Position numbers and translations under genes: made by a program. Shown here one piece after another: positions 26,571-35,363 of a stretch of DNA of 64,000 nt (positions within the stretch are counted from its first letter, which is position 1; the number at the start of each line of letters is the position of its first letter). The DNA lies in contig NZ_CANMNP010000016.1 of assembly GCF_947499295.1 (NCBI RefSeq), positions 1 through 64,000 of the forward strand, given 5' to 3'. This stretch comes from an uncultured Roseibium sp. (GTDB lineage: Bacteria > Pseudomonadota > Alphaproteobacteria > Rhizobiales > Stappiaceae). The notes beneath the pieces are model-generated. The model did no database searches, had not been told where the DNA came from, and was given only the letters and a program-made list of their open reading frames with translations.

Positions 26571-27578
26571 TTAGCTTGCCTTGTTGGAAGACACGGCAGC
26601 GTCGATGACGTCCTGGCCGATGTCGTCGCGGAACTTGTCCCAGACAGGCTTCATGGTGTTGACCCATTCGTCGCGCTGCTCAGGTGTCAGCTGGCGAACA
26701 ACACCACCGTTTTCGATGATCTTCTGCTTGTTTGCCTCGTTGATCTCTGCAGCACGTGCGTTGTACTCGTCGGAGACCTCGTTGAAGATTGTGAGGAACT
26801 GGTCACGTGTGTCTGCTTCCAGGCTGTCGAGCCACTCCTGAGACGTGACGGCCAGATAGGTCAGAAGCTGGTGGTTGGTTTCCGTGGTGCCGTCCTGAAC
26901 TTCAAAGAACTTCTTGGTATAGATGTTGGACCAGGTGTTTTCCTGTCCATCCACAACGCCGGTCTGCAGGGCTCCATAAACTTCCTTGAAGGCGAGCTTC
27001 TGAGCGTTGGCACCCATGGCTTCGATCATGGCTACGGCCACGTCAGATGTCTGAACGCGGAACTTGAGACCTTTGGCGTCGCTCGGGACCAGCAGTGGCT
27101 TGTTTGCGGAAAACTGCTTCAGGCCGTTGAAGACATAACCGAGGCCTACAAATCCATAGTCGGACATTGCTCCGAGCAGTTCCTGACCCTTGTCGCCTTT
27201 GGTGAAGGAGGTGACGGCATCCATGTTGCTGAACAGGAACGGCAGATCGAACACGCGGTATTTCAGGGTGTAGGATTCAAACTTGGACAAAGACGGTGCC
27301 GCAAGCTGCACGTCACCCAGAAGCAAGGCATCCATCACCTTGTTGTCGTCAAACAGCTGAGAGGACGGAAATACCTGCATGCAGGCCTTGCCGTCCATTT
27401 CCGTGTTGATCCTGTCAGCGAGCGCAGTCGCCATCTCACCTTTCGGGTGACCCTGTGCAGAAACGACGTGGCTGAATTTGATGACAACTTCGCCGTCGCC
27501 GCACTCGTCGGCTGCGTGAGCCGCAGATGTCATGGCAAAAGAAGCTGCTGCAGCAGCGGCGATCACAAACTTTTTCAT
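26571..27578 (-). CDS. dctP: TRAP transporter substrate-binding protein
   Basis: A 335-residue periplasmic binding protein. The signal peptide is MKKFVIAAAAAASFAMTSAA, with cleavage after AHA. DctP hallmarks are VVIKFSHVVSAQGHPKGEMA, the arginine motif GLKFRVQTSDVAVAMIEAMG and the QTGVVDGQENTWSNIYTKKF region. The sequence most resembles C4-dicarboxylate binding proteins, so succinate, malate or fumarate is likely. GGAGGACATCAG precedes the ATG at 27578. A sigma-54 promoter and two palindromes lie upstream, and dctBD follow a few kilobases away. Confidence 0.94.
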   Translation of the reverse strand: MKKFVIAAAAAASFAMTSAAHAADECGDGEVVIKFSHVVSAQGHPKGEMATALADRINTEMDGKACMQVFPSSQLFDDNKVMDALLLGDVQLAAPSLSKFESYTLKYRVFDLPFLFSNMDAVTSFTKGDKGQELLGAMSDYGFVGLGYVFNGLKQFSANKPLLVPSDAKGLKFRVQTSDVAVAMIEAMGANAQKLAFKEVYGALQTGVVDGQENTWSNIYTKKFFEVQDGTTETNHQLLTYLAVTSQEWLDSLEADTRDQFLTIFNEVSDEYNARAAEINEANKQKIIENGGVVRQLTPEQRDEWVNTMKPVWDKFRDDIGQDVIDAAVSSNKAS

Positions 27579-27656
27579 CTGATGTCCTCCCAGACATTTC
27601 AATATGGCAGCCGGTTGATCGGCCGGACAGCACCGGGGCTGGTCGCGAGTCTCATG

Positions 27657-27671
27657 GCAAAGCCCGTGCCA
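27657..27671 (-). promoter_or_regulatory. Sigma-54 promoter of the dctPQM operon
   Basis: Read on the minus strand, the bases are TGGCAC-GGGCT-TTGC, a perfect -24/-12 element with the required five-base spacer. Transcription would start near 27645, giving a 5' leader of about 67 bases before dctP. The only sigma-54 activator visible in the window is DctD. Confidence 0.85.
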
Positions 27672-27755
27672 AATCGCATCAAAGGTCGAAAAAACACTGA
27701 TTTCTGCAATTTCCAAATGCGTAAAGAACACCTGTCTTGGAGTAATACTCTCAAA

Positions 27756-27807
27756 TGTGGGTCGGTTGCGACACAGACACTTTCGCGAATGTGTCGATTT
27801 CGACACA
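27756..27807. promoter_or_regulatory. Two candidate DctD upstream activator sites
   Basis: TGTGGGTCGGTTGCGACACA (27756-27775) and TGTGTCGATTTCGACACA (27790-27807) share the core GTCG-N4-CGAC; the second is a perfect palindrome apart from its centre. Their centres are 32 bases apart, three helical turns, and lie about 120 and 150 bases upstream of the predicted sigma-54 start. This is the usual place for NtrC-family activator sites. Confidence 0.7.
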
Positions 27808-27826
27808 TTTATCTCACCAAATCGCC

Positions 27827-28741
27827 TTATTGCCAAAGCCCGCCGCTGTTCGGATCGTGATGAAGAGGAGTTGCCAGGGCTTTCAGCTTCTCCGGATTGC
27901 GGATAACAAAGATGCCGTCGATCCGTCCATCCCCGTTGTAGCTTAGTGTCAGTGCAGTCACGACACGCATATTCTCCAGCACCACAATGCCGCTTAGTCC
28001 GTTGATGCTGCAAGGCAAAACAGGAGCGCCTCCCCACAAACGCCGAAGGATAAGCGCCACATATTTGGCCACGTCTCCGCGCCCCTCAAGGACACGGCCC
28101 AACGCGGTTGTCTTGCCGCCACCATCTGACTGAAACCGAACCGTTTCTGAAAGCAGGCCGCTGAGCTGTTCCGTTGACCCGCTTTCGAGCGCTTCCAGGA
28201 AAGCCGACAACATGCGTTTTTGATGGTCCGGGGGCGGAACAAAGCGCGAGGCCGGTTCTTTGATATGTTTGGCAGCGCGAGACACCAGTTGTCGGCAGGA
28301 TGACACGCTGAGGTTCAATGTTTCGGCGACGTCCTCATAAGGGGCGCCAAAGACTTCCCGCAATAGATACGCAGCGCGCTCTTTCGGACTGAGCCGTTCC
28401 AAAAGCAACAGGAAGGCAGTCGTCAATGACTGCGCCCGGTTCAGATCTGCCTCCGGGTCGGTGTCTCCGGCAAGCTGGAGTGGCTCCGGTATCCACGGAC
28501 CAACATAATCGAGCCGCTTCCGGTGGGCCGCCTTCAAACTGTCGAGACAGCGATTGGTGCAGATTGTCGTCAGGTAGGCATCCGCGTTGGCCACCGATGC
28601 CTTGTCCAATTGCTGCCAACTCAAGAACGTGTCCTGGACGGCGTCTTCGGCATCGGCCATGGAGCCGAGCATGCGATAAGCCAGCCCAAGCAGGCGCGGG
28701 CGGGCAGTTTCAAACACGTCCATGTCCGATGCCTGTCTCAT
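27827..28741 (-). CDS. ECF41-family sigma factor with SnoaL-like C-terminal domain
   Basis: A 304-residue sigma factor. Region 2 (LLGLAYRMLGSMADAEDAVQ) and region 4 (LSPKERAAYLLREVFGAPYE) are followed by an NTF2/SnoaL-like C-terminal extension. Three ECF41 marks are present: YVGPWIPEPL in the linker, DGGGK (206-210) and NPEKL (282-286). In known ECF41 proteins the extension both helps and restrains activity in place of an anti-sigma factor. The ATG at 28741 lies one base after the stop of the upstream partner gene; a GTG at 28765 is possible. The trigger is unknown. Confidence 0.92.
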   Translation of the reverse strand: MRQASDMDVFETARPRLLGLAYRMLGSMADAEDAVQDTFLSWQQLDKASVANADAYLTTICTNRCLDSLKAAHRKRLDYVGPWIPEPLQLAGDTDPEADLNRAQSLTTAFLLLLERLSPKERAAYLLREVFGAPYEDVAETLNLSVSSCRQLVSRAAKHIKEPASRFVPPPDHQKRMLSAFLEALESGSTEQLSGLLSETVRFQSDGGGKTTALGRVLEGRGDVAKYVALILRRLWGGAPVLPCSINGLSGIVVLENMRVVTALTLSYNGDGRIDGIFVIRNPEKLKALATPLHHDPNSGGLWQ

Positions 28742-28742
28742 G

Positions 28743-29174
28743 TCAGTGGTTTGAGACCTGAACACGGTTCCAGAGGTTTATCATGGCAATGGCCGCCGTG
28801 ATTGCGCTGATCTGGGCATCTTCGAAGTGATTGCGCAAATCGGCGCGCAAGCGGCCATAGTCGGTGTCCGGGCTTAAATCGGTCAGGGCTTCCGTCCAGG
28901 CAAAGGCCGCTTTTTCAGCCGGCGTGAAGTCGTCGACGTGACGCCAGACAACAAGCCTTTGCAACCGCTCCTGGCTTTCTCCATCTGCCAATGCTTCTTC
29001 AGTATGCATCTTGACGCAGAATGCGCACTGATTCATCTGGGAGGCCCGCAAGTCAACCAGATGGCGCAGTTTGGGAGCCAAGTCGGCATTTCCGATTTCA
29101 CCGCTGGCGGCTATGAAGCTCTTTGCGACTGCGGGGATGTTCTGGTGGTGATTGACGGGAGTAACGTTGGTCAT
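28743..29174 (-). CDS. Carboxymuconolactone-decarboxylase/AhpD-like protein (ECF41 partner)
   Basis: A 143-residue AhpD-fold protein. The redox CxxC pair is in MNQCAFCVKMHTEEA, preceded by LVDLRASQ. Such genes (the COE class of carboxymuconolactone decarboxylases, oxidoreductases and epimerases) are the conserved partner and target of ECF41 sigma factors. GGAAGACACTT precedes the ATG at 29174. The stop is one base from the sigma-factor start, so the two are coupled. The CxxC suggests peroxide or thiol chemistry; the actual reaction is unknown. Confidence 0.9.
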   Translation of the reverse strand: MTNVTPVNHHQNIPAVAKSFIAASGEIGNADLAPKLRHLVDLRASQMNQCAFCVKMHTEEALADGESQERLQRLVVWRHVDDFTPAEKAAFAWTEALTDLSPDTDYGRLRADLRNHFEDAQISAITAAIAMINLWNRVQVSNH

Positions 29175-29214
29175 AAGTGTCTTCCATGCAATTTTGTTGG
29201 GACTACACACTGAT

Positions 29215-29241
29215 GACGATCAAGCGACTGCGTTTGTGACA
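29215..29241 (-). promoter_or_regulatory. ECF41-type promoter
   Basis: On the minus strand the bases read TGTCACA, then 16 bases, then CGTC. This is the reported ECF41 consensus with the exact spacing. It lies 41 bases before the start codon of the AhpD-like gene, which leads the operon with the sigma factor, so it implies autoregulation. The -35 overlaps one arm of the inverted repeat CGTTTG-N8-CAAACG (29231-29250). Confidence 0.85.
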
Positions 29242-29315
29242 CCGCAAACGGAAATTTCTCAAAATGCTGCAGGTTCGTAAAATTCGGGAGCCTTGGAAGT
29301 TCCCTGATTGTTGAA

Positions 29316-30650
29316 CTAGGCCGACAGCACTTCGTCTTTTCCTAGCTCGTATTTTCGCATCTTTTCATAGAGCGCCTTGCGGGACAGGCCCAGGTTTTCG
29401 TAGGTCGGCTTGATGGCCCCATCATTGCGTTTGAGCTCCGCAGCGATCAGGGTCCGCTCATAGCTGGCCACCTGTTCAAAAAGGGAAGCGCCACTTCCAG
29501 ACTGCGGTTCAGGCATCTGCTCCAGCCCCAGAACGAACCTATCTGCAACATTGCGTAATTCACGCACATTTCCAGGCCAGTCCCGTGCCATCAGCCCTGC
29601 CAGATAATCATCGCCGATATCCGGAATTTCCCGTCGATACCTTGCTCTGGCTTCGACAGTCAGGTGACGAAAGAGCAGCGGAATATCTTCCGGCCGGTCG
29701 CGCAAGGGCGGGATCGCGACGTTGACGACATTCAACCGGTAAAATAGATCAAGACGGAAACGCCCTTCCTTGCCCGCCGCCTCCAGATCCTCTTTGGTTG
29801 CCGCGATGAAACGCACGTCGAGTTCAATCGGCTTGTTGGAGCCAAGCCGCTCGATCGTCCTGTTTTCGATGACACGCAAGAGTTTCACCTGAAGCTCCAG
29901 AGGCATCGATTCAATTTCATCCAGGAAAACCGTGCCGCCGTGGGCATGTTCCAGCTTTCCGATGCGTTGCCCGCTGGCGCCTGTGAAAGCGCCCTTTTCG
30001 TGACCGAAGAGCTCCGATTCTATGATTTCCGCGGGCAATGCGCCGCAATTGAGCGCGACAAACGGCTTGTCCTTGCGCGGCCCTTCATCATGCAGGGCTC
30101 TTGAAACAACTTCTTTTCCCGAACCTGTTTCACCAAGGATCAACACATCCGCATCCGTAGTCGCAAGCGCCGTAACGTTTCGGCGCAACAACTCCATAGC
30201 CGGTGTCCGGCCAACCAGACGGCTTTCCAGACCAGTCCGGTCTGCAAGCTCTTCTCTGAGTTTACGGTTTTCCAGAACCAGGCGACGCCTGTCGAGCGCG
30301 CGTTCGACGACCGAAGCCAGGTGAGAAACGGAAAAGGGCTTTTCCAGAAAGTCATAGGCTCCCGCCCGCATCGCCTCGACCGCAAGCGGAACATCGCCAT
30401 GTCCCGTTATCAGCACGACAGGCAGCGCGGGATCAATTTCGAAGGCCTGTTTCATAACCTGGAAACCGTCCGTCCCAGGCATTCGAATATCCGTGATCAG
30501 CACACCGTAAAAATCCCGGCTGATCCGCTCAAGTGCGTCTTCCGCAACACCCGTCGCGAACACATCCTGACCGGACAGTTCCAAGCCCTGACCAAGAGAT
30601 CTGCGCAGATCCTCTTCATCATCAACCAGCAAAACGGTGGCGTGATCCAT
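29316..30650 (-). CDS. dctD: C4-dicarboxylate response regulator DctD (sigma-54 activator)
   Basis: A 444-residue NtrC-class regulator. The receiver domain has Asp54 (GVLITDIRMPG) and the KPFSV lysine. The AAA+ domain has Walker A GETGSGKE (173-180), the sigma-54 contact loop GAFTGA (220-225), Walker B GGTVFLDEI and the arginine-finger region GRFRLDLFYRL. The Fis-type HTH is at the end (IKPTYENLGLSRKALYEKMR). The end pattern is that of DctD. It is just downstream of dctB and would activate the sigma-54 promoter before dctP. Confidence 0.93.
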   Translation of the reverse strand: MDHATVLLVDDEEDLRRSLGQGLELSGQDVFATGVAEDALERISRDFYGVLITDIRMPGTDGFQVMKQAFEIDPALPVVLITGHGDVPLAVEAMRAGAYDFLEKPFSVSHLASVVERALDRRRLVLENRKLREELADRTGLESRLVGRTPAMELLRRNVTALATTDADVLILGETGSGKEVVSRALHDEGPRKDKPFVALNCGALPAEIIESELFGHEKGAFTGASGQRIGKLEHAHGGTVFLDEIESMPLELQVKLLRVIENRTIERLGSNKPIELDVRFIAATKEDLEAAGKEGRFRLDLFYRLNVVNVAIPPLRDRPEDIPLLFRHLTVEARARYRREIPDIGDDYLAGLMARDWPGNVRELRNVADRFVLGLEQMPEPQSGSGASLFEQVASYERTLIAAELKRNDGAIKPTYENLGLSRKALYEKMRKYELGKDEVLSA

Positions 30651-30664
30651 AAGATGGCATCTTC

Positions 30665-32449
30665 CTATTCAGCCGCGAGGACAGTTTCGTCCGCCACCGG
30701 CAATCGCATTGTGAACACCGCGCCGCCATCGTCGAGATTTGACGCTTTCAGCGAGCCCGAGAAGTCATGAACGATCTTGTAGGCGATCGACAAGCCCAAA
30801 CCGAGCCCGGCCCCGACTTCCTTCGTAGTGAAGAAAGGATCGAATATCTGCGGCAACACCTCGCCATCTATTCCCGGTCCATTGTCAGACACAGTCAACA
30901 CAGCTTCAGTACCCTGACGGTGCAACGAGAGTTTTACGTTGGGTACCGGACTTGTTCCAACAGCGTCCACAGCATTGGAGAGCAGATTGATCACCACTTG
31001 TTCAAGCCGAATGCGCCCCCCCTTCACGATGATGTCCTGTTCGGGCAGGGCGAGATCAAGCCGTACTTCTTTCTGCTTGATCTGCGGTTGAAGAAGCAAC
31101 GTGGCCTCATCGATCACCTGGCGCAACGAAACAGGCTTGATGTCTGTCCCCGATTTGCGGGTGAAGCCTTTCAGTGTTTTCGCAATTTCGGCCATCCGCG
31201 CCACCATGCCGCCAATCCTGGAAAGGTTGGTTTTGGCCTCATCAGCCCGGTTCCGATCAATCAGCATGCCGGCAATTTCGGCATCAGAACGAATGGCGGC
31301 GAGCGGTTGATTGTATTCGTGGCTCAAGGCCGCCGACATGCGTCCGAGCGTCGCCAGTTTGGCTGCCTGGACCAGTTCCGCCTGAGTCTGGCGCAGATTG
31401 GCTTCTGCCTGCTCACGTTCCCGAACTTCCTGTTCCAGCAGTACGTTCGTCTTGCGCAAATCGGCCGTACGGCTCTGGACCCGGCGTTCCAGACGAAGGG
31501 CCGAGGCCCTGTTCCTGCGCGTCTGACGCATGAAGGCTTCGCGTCTTGCGATCAATACCCAGATACCACCGGCCGCGATTACGCATACAAGCAGGGCGAC
31601 CAGCATCGCCCAACCGGCTCTTTGCCTGGCATCCTTGATGTTTACCAGCGTTCTGACTTCCCAGCCCAGAACGGGCAGGTCTTCGGCAAGCTGCATGTGC
31701 AAACCCGCATTTCGAGCCGCCGGCAGAAGCAACTCGAGCCGTCCTGGCAATGTCAGGTCTGCAATGTCAGATCCAGGGTCGATATCGTCGAACTGTTTCC
31801 CTCGCCAAAAGGACACATTTGTAACAACGACTTTGCCTGAGCTGTTAATGGCGACAATCGGATCCTTGCTGAGGGCCCAGGCCTGTTCGACATCGTCCAG
31901 ACTGACCCTGACCGCCAATACGCCAACCAGCACATTGTTCCTGCGCAATGGAGATGCGAAGACATAATTGGACGGTGATATGGGAGTTCCCGGGATCAAT
32001 TGACGACCGAGTTGCCCCTGCCGCGCCTGTTCAAAAGCCATCTGAATGGTTTCGCTGCCACCGATAGCGCCAGCCGGAACACCGCTCCTGCTGGAAACGG
32101 ATACCTTGCCTTGCGGATCCATGATCCACACTTCCTCGGCTCCCGACATGCCAGCGGCTATGGCGGCAATACCCGGATCTGCGTTGTCGTGCTTTTCCAG
32201 TAGCAACTGCGCGACATCTGGACCACGCGCAAGCAAGGGGGACAAGAGGCGGAACTTGTCGAGAAGCCGTTCCAGAACGGCGGACTGCACAGCCAGATTG
32301 GCTTCTGCTCGGGTTTCCTGTTCTGCAAGGGTGATACGCAGGCTCGCGAGCCCGGTTAACCAAATCAGGACAAGCGTGGCGACGACCATGATGGCCCCGA
32401 TCGCAAATTTCAGCTTTTTTGAAGCCGGACGCTTGGTACTGCTTATCAT
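30665..32449 (-). CDS. dctB: C4-dicarboxylate sensor histidine kinase DctB
   Basis: A 594-residue sensor kinase. TM1 is near residues 13-36, a periplasmic double-Cache sensor spans about 40-275, and TM2 is near 280-300. A coiled coil (320-365) leads to the H-box SAALSHEYNQPLAAIRSDAE (His377). ATPase motifs are LLSNAVDAVGTS, DNGPGIDG and GLGLGLSIAYKIV. The Cache region YVFASPLRRNNVLVGVLAVR resembles DctB of rhizobia, which binds succinate or malate. It phosphorylates DctD, whose gene starts 14 bases downstream. Confidence 0.93.
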   Translation of the reverse strand: MISSTKRPASKKLKFAIGAIMVVATLVLIWLTGLASLRITLAEQETRAEANLAVQSAVLERLLDKFRLLSPLLARGPDVAQLLLEKHDNADPGIAAIAAGMSGAEEVWIMDPQGKVSVSSRSGVPAGAIGGSETIQMAFEQARQGQLGRQLIPGTPISPSNYVFASPLRRNNVLVGVLAVRVSLDDVEQAWALSKDPIVAINSSGKVVVTNVSFWRGKQFDDIDPGSDIADLTLPGRLELLLPAARNAGLHMQLAEDLPVLGWEVRTLVNIKDARQRAGWAMLVALLVCVIAAGGIWVLIARREAFMRQTRRNRASALRLERRVQSRTADLRKTNVLLEQEVREREQAEANLRQTQAELVQAAKLATLGRMSAALSHEYNQPLAAIRSDAEIAGMLIDRNRADEAKTNLSRIGGMVARMAEIAKTLKGFTRKSGTDIKPVSLRQVIDEATLLLQPQIKQKEVRLDLALPEQDIIVKGGRIRLEQVVINLLSNAVDAVGTSPVPNVKLSLHRQGTEAVLTVSDNGPGIDGEVLPQIFDPFFTTKEVGAGLGLGLSIAYKIVHDFSGSLKASNLDDGGAVFTMRLPVADETVLAAE

Positions 32450-32518
32450 TCGACCAGTATAGCCAAGGATCCCGAAGCCGAAAGTCTGCCAAAGGAAGCA
32501 CTCGTCACGTTACATCGT

Positions 32519-33631
32519 CTAGAGCGTTAATTCGGCCTGGCTTACAAGAGCAGGCGCTCTTTGCCTCCGGTCGATGGCCACACTCTTGATGAGAACACTC
32601 ACTCTTTTGCCTGCTGAAAGCCCGAGATCAGCAACTGATGCTCTGGTAATGCGCGCGCGCAAAGTTTGTCCGCTCACAGAACACAGAATTTCCGCATAGG
32701 GACCGGTTTCTTCCGAAATGCTGCTGATGGTCGCCTCGAAGCAATTGCGGATCGACAACCCTTTGGGTGGAGATAGCGCCAGTGCGACATCCCGGGCCCT
32801 TATGCGCAAGCGTACGGCATCGCCGATGTCACCGACCTTTCCGGGGATCTGAAGAACCGCGGATCCGATATCAACAAGGCAAAGGCCCCACTCGTGGTCA
32901 ATGCCTGCGATTGTTCCTTCAATAAGCGCGCCGGCCTCGTGGCGACCGGTCGCCCGACCAAGGTCTGTTCGCGTCAGCATTTCGGCAACCGGTCCGTAGG
33001 CTGGCGTTTGTCCATCGGACAAGATCACCAGCGTGTTGGACAATCGCGCGACTTCCTCAATCGAGTGGCTGACATAAAGGATCGGCAATCCTGCTTCCAC
33101 GCACAAGCGATCAAGATAAGGCAGAATATCGTTGCGCCGGGCCTGATCGAGATTGGCCAGAGGCTCGTCCATGATCAGCAGCCGTGGATCGGATAGAAGA
33201 GCACGCCCAATCGCCACCCTTTGTCTTTCGCCGCCGGACAACGTAGCCGGCTTGCGTTCAAGAAGGTTTTGAAGGCCCAGAAGTTCAACAACTTCGCCGA
33301 AATCCCTGCTGGGAACCCGTCTTCCAGCCCAACGCGCATAGGTGAGGTTCGACTTGACACTGAGATGCGGAAACAGGCGAGCATCCTGAAATACATGGCC
33401 GATCCGCCTCTTTTGAACCGGCAAATCGACACCGTTTGACGAATCGAAGACCACCGTGCCGTTGACGGAAATACGCCCTTTTTCCGGCTTGATGAGGCCT
33501 GCAATCATGTTGGTGAGTGTCGTCTTTCCCGCGCCCGACTGGCCGAACAACGACGTCACTCCGCCGACACTTTCAAAGCTGGCATTCAGGTCCATCTCAC
33601 CGAGTTTGCCGGAGATATCGACGCTAAGCAT
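32519..33631 (-). CDS. modC: Molybdate ABC transporter ATP-binding protein
   Basis: A 370-residue ATPase. The ABC domain has Walker A FGQSGAGKTT, the signature LSGGERQRVAIGRAL, and Walker B LLIMDEPLANLD. The last 75 residues are a mop/TOBE molybdate-binding domain (IRNCFEATISSISEETGPYA, then VRLRIRARDVALAL before it). The ATG at 33631 overlaps the end of modB; a GTG six bases upstream is possible. With ModA and ModB it imports molybdate for molybdenum cofactor. Confidence 0.94.
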   Translation of the reverse strand: MLSVDISGKLGEMDLNASFESVGGVTSLFGQSGAGKTTLTNMIAGLIKPEKGRISVNGTVVFDSSNGVDLPVQKRRIGHVFQDARLFPHLSVKSNLTYARWAGRRVPSRDFGEVVELLGLQNLLERKPATLSGGERQRVAIGRALLSDPRLLIMDEPLANLDQARRNDILPYLDRLCVEAGLPILYVSHSIEEVARLSNTLVILSDGQTPAYGPVAEMLTRTDLGRATGRHEAGALIEGTIAGIDHEWGLCLVDIGSAVLQIPGKVGDIGDAVRLRIRARDVALALSPPKGLSIRNCFEATISSISEETGPYAEILCSVSGQTLRARITRASVADLGLSAGKRVSVLIKSVAIDRRQRAPALVSQAELTL

Positions 33632-34331
33632 CAGCACCCCCTATCCTGTTGCGCAAACGGCGCGCCAACAATTCGGAAGCAATCAGCGCAGCAAATGCCA
33701 CAAAGGCAGCAATCAACGTCAGCCGGAAGGCGGCGATGTCGCCACTGGGTGTCTGTGTTGCCGTATAAAGCGCCAAGGCCAATGTTCGGGTTTCGCCAGG
33801 AATGTTGGAGACGAAAGTGATAGTGGCTCCAAATTCCCCCATCGCCTTGGCGAACCCCAAAATCGCACCTCCGAGAATTCCGGGCAGGGCAAGCGGTAGC
33901 GAAATGGTCAAGAAAGCAGTGAACCGGCGTGCTCCAAGAGATTTTGCCGCATCTTCCAGCTTTGGATCAACGGCCTCGAAGGAGAGGCGGATTGGGCGCA
34001 CCATCAATGGAAACGCCATGACGCCTGCAGCAAGTGCCGCGCCGGTCCAGTTAAACGCAAAGCTGACGCCAAAAGTGTTGTCGAGAAATGACCCGATCGG
34101 TCCCTTTTTGCCGAATGCCAGAAGGAGCACATAACCCGTGACTACAGGTGGTAGAACAAGGGGCAGATGCACAAGAGCGTTGACGATACCGTGGCCGGGG
34201 AACCGAAAACGCGCCAGCAGATAGGCAACAAGAATGGCTATCGGAAGCGCAAATGCGAGGGCAACGCTTGCCACCTTGAGGGTCAGGATCAGAGCCTGCC
34301 ATTCGGCCGGTTGAAGATCGAAAAAATCCAC
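33624..34331 (-). CDS. modB: Molybdate ABC transporter permease
   Basis: A 235-residue inner-membrane permease with five to six helices. The EAA-type coupling loop is seen in LEDAAKSLGARRFTAFLTIS, followed by LPLALPGILGGAILGFAKAM. VHLPLVLPPVVTGYVLL is the ModB signature. It lies between modA (45 bases) and modC (overlap of eight bases). Confidence 0.95.
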   Translation of the reverse strand: MDFFDLQPAEWQALILTLKVASVALAFALPIAILVAYLLARFRFPGHGIVNALVHLPLVLPPVVTGYVLLLAFGKKGPIGSFLDNTFGVSFAFNWTGAALAAGVMAFPLMVRPIRLSFEAVDPKLEDAAKSLGARRFTAFLTISLPLALPGILGGAILGFAKAMGEFGATITFVSNIPGETRTLALALYTATQTPSGDIAAFRLTLIAAFVAFAALIASELLARRLRNRIGGADA

Positions 34332-34376
34332 GTGCGCCCAGTCTGTTGGATCCCATGGCTGCGCCCGATCCGCAAC

Positions 34377-35135
34377 CTAGCCTTCCTTATCGGTTAGAAA
34401 CCCCGACGAGTGCAAGATCTCTTGAGCGACAGGCCCTTTAAGGAATTGAAGAAAACGGTCTGCGTCCACATGTGACCCATTTGCTGTTTGCGCAGCCAGA
34501 TACCGGATCCTCGGATGACCGTCGTCAGGGAACTCGTAAACAACCAGCGCATCGGACGCGACTACTGCATCTGTCCGGTAAACAAGGCCAAAGGGAACGT
34601 CACCGCGCGCCACCGCGGCAAGCACGACACGCACATTATCCATTGGCGCCAGTTGTGATGAGACAGTATCCCAGAGCCCGAGCGCTTGAAGAGCTGCCTT
34701 TCCATATCGGCCTGCCGGGACAGTTTCCGGATCGGCAATTGCCAGACGCTCATCCTCCAGCCGCTCCGGCAGATCGGAAGCGCCAGGTTGCAATCGCGCG
34801 CTGCCCGCCGGTGCCAACAGCACAAGCCGATTGGATGCGATTTCACGGACGGAACCCGTCAGGACGGCCTGCCGTTCAAGGACGTAGTCCATCCATTCAG
34901 CATCTGCAGATACGAACACATCGGCAGGTGCTCCCGCTTCTATCTGGCGTGCAAGTGTTCCGGTTCCTGCAAAGGAGAAGAGAACATCCGTTCCGCTTTC
35001 TTCAGCGAAGGTGGTACCGATTTCTTCCATCGCTTCGCGCATGCTGGCTGCCGCAAAAACGGTGAGTGGCTGATCGGCCCGAGCAGGAACAACCAGCAAG
35101 ATTGTCAGTACGAGTGCTTTTAGGATGTGCAGCAA
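34377..35135 (-). CDS. modA: Molybdate-binding periplasmic protein
   Basis: A 252-residue binding protein. The signal peptide is MLHILKALVLTILLVVPARA. The molybdate site patterns are TVFAAASMREAMEEI, FSFAGTGTLARQIEAGAPAD and the GRYGKAALQALGLW region. The start is a TTG at 35135, the only reasonable start in the frame. It leads modABC. No clear ModE palindrome could be seen in the 228 bases upstream. Confidence 0.92.
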   Translation of the reverse strand: MLHILKALVLTILLVVPARADQPLTVFAAASMREAMEEIGTTFAEESGTDVLFSFAGTGTLARQIEAGAPADVFVSADAEWMDYVLERQAVLTGSVREIASNRLVLLAPAGSARLQPGASDLPERLEDERLAIADPETVPAGRYGKAALQALGLWDTVSSQLAPMDNVRVVLAAVARGDVPFGLVYRTDAVVASDALVVYEFPDDGHPRIRYLAAQTANGSHVDADRFLQFLKGPVAQEILHSSGFLTDKEG

Positions 35136-35363
35136 GCAGTCACCACTTTTTCGATTTCACAATTCACCAGCATTTATGCACCATCCCAAAACGCATCAAT
35201 AGGCTGGAGCGTTTCTAATTCAGGCGATGCGTGGTTGTTCACGCGATTGCTTTTGCTTGCTTCAGCCTGAAAAGATGAGAGCATCAACCAATACGCTCTC
35301 AACCGAGTGTGGTGAAAGAACAGGTCATTCGGTACCTTCTGCCGAATGCGAAGGGAATGACAT

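Noticed and set aside
27579..28037. N-terminal extension of dctP by 153 codons
   Set aside because: The extension covers the sigma-54 promoter and its palindromes and precedes a complete signal peptide; the ATG at 27578 has a strong ribosome binding site.
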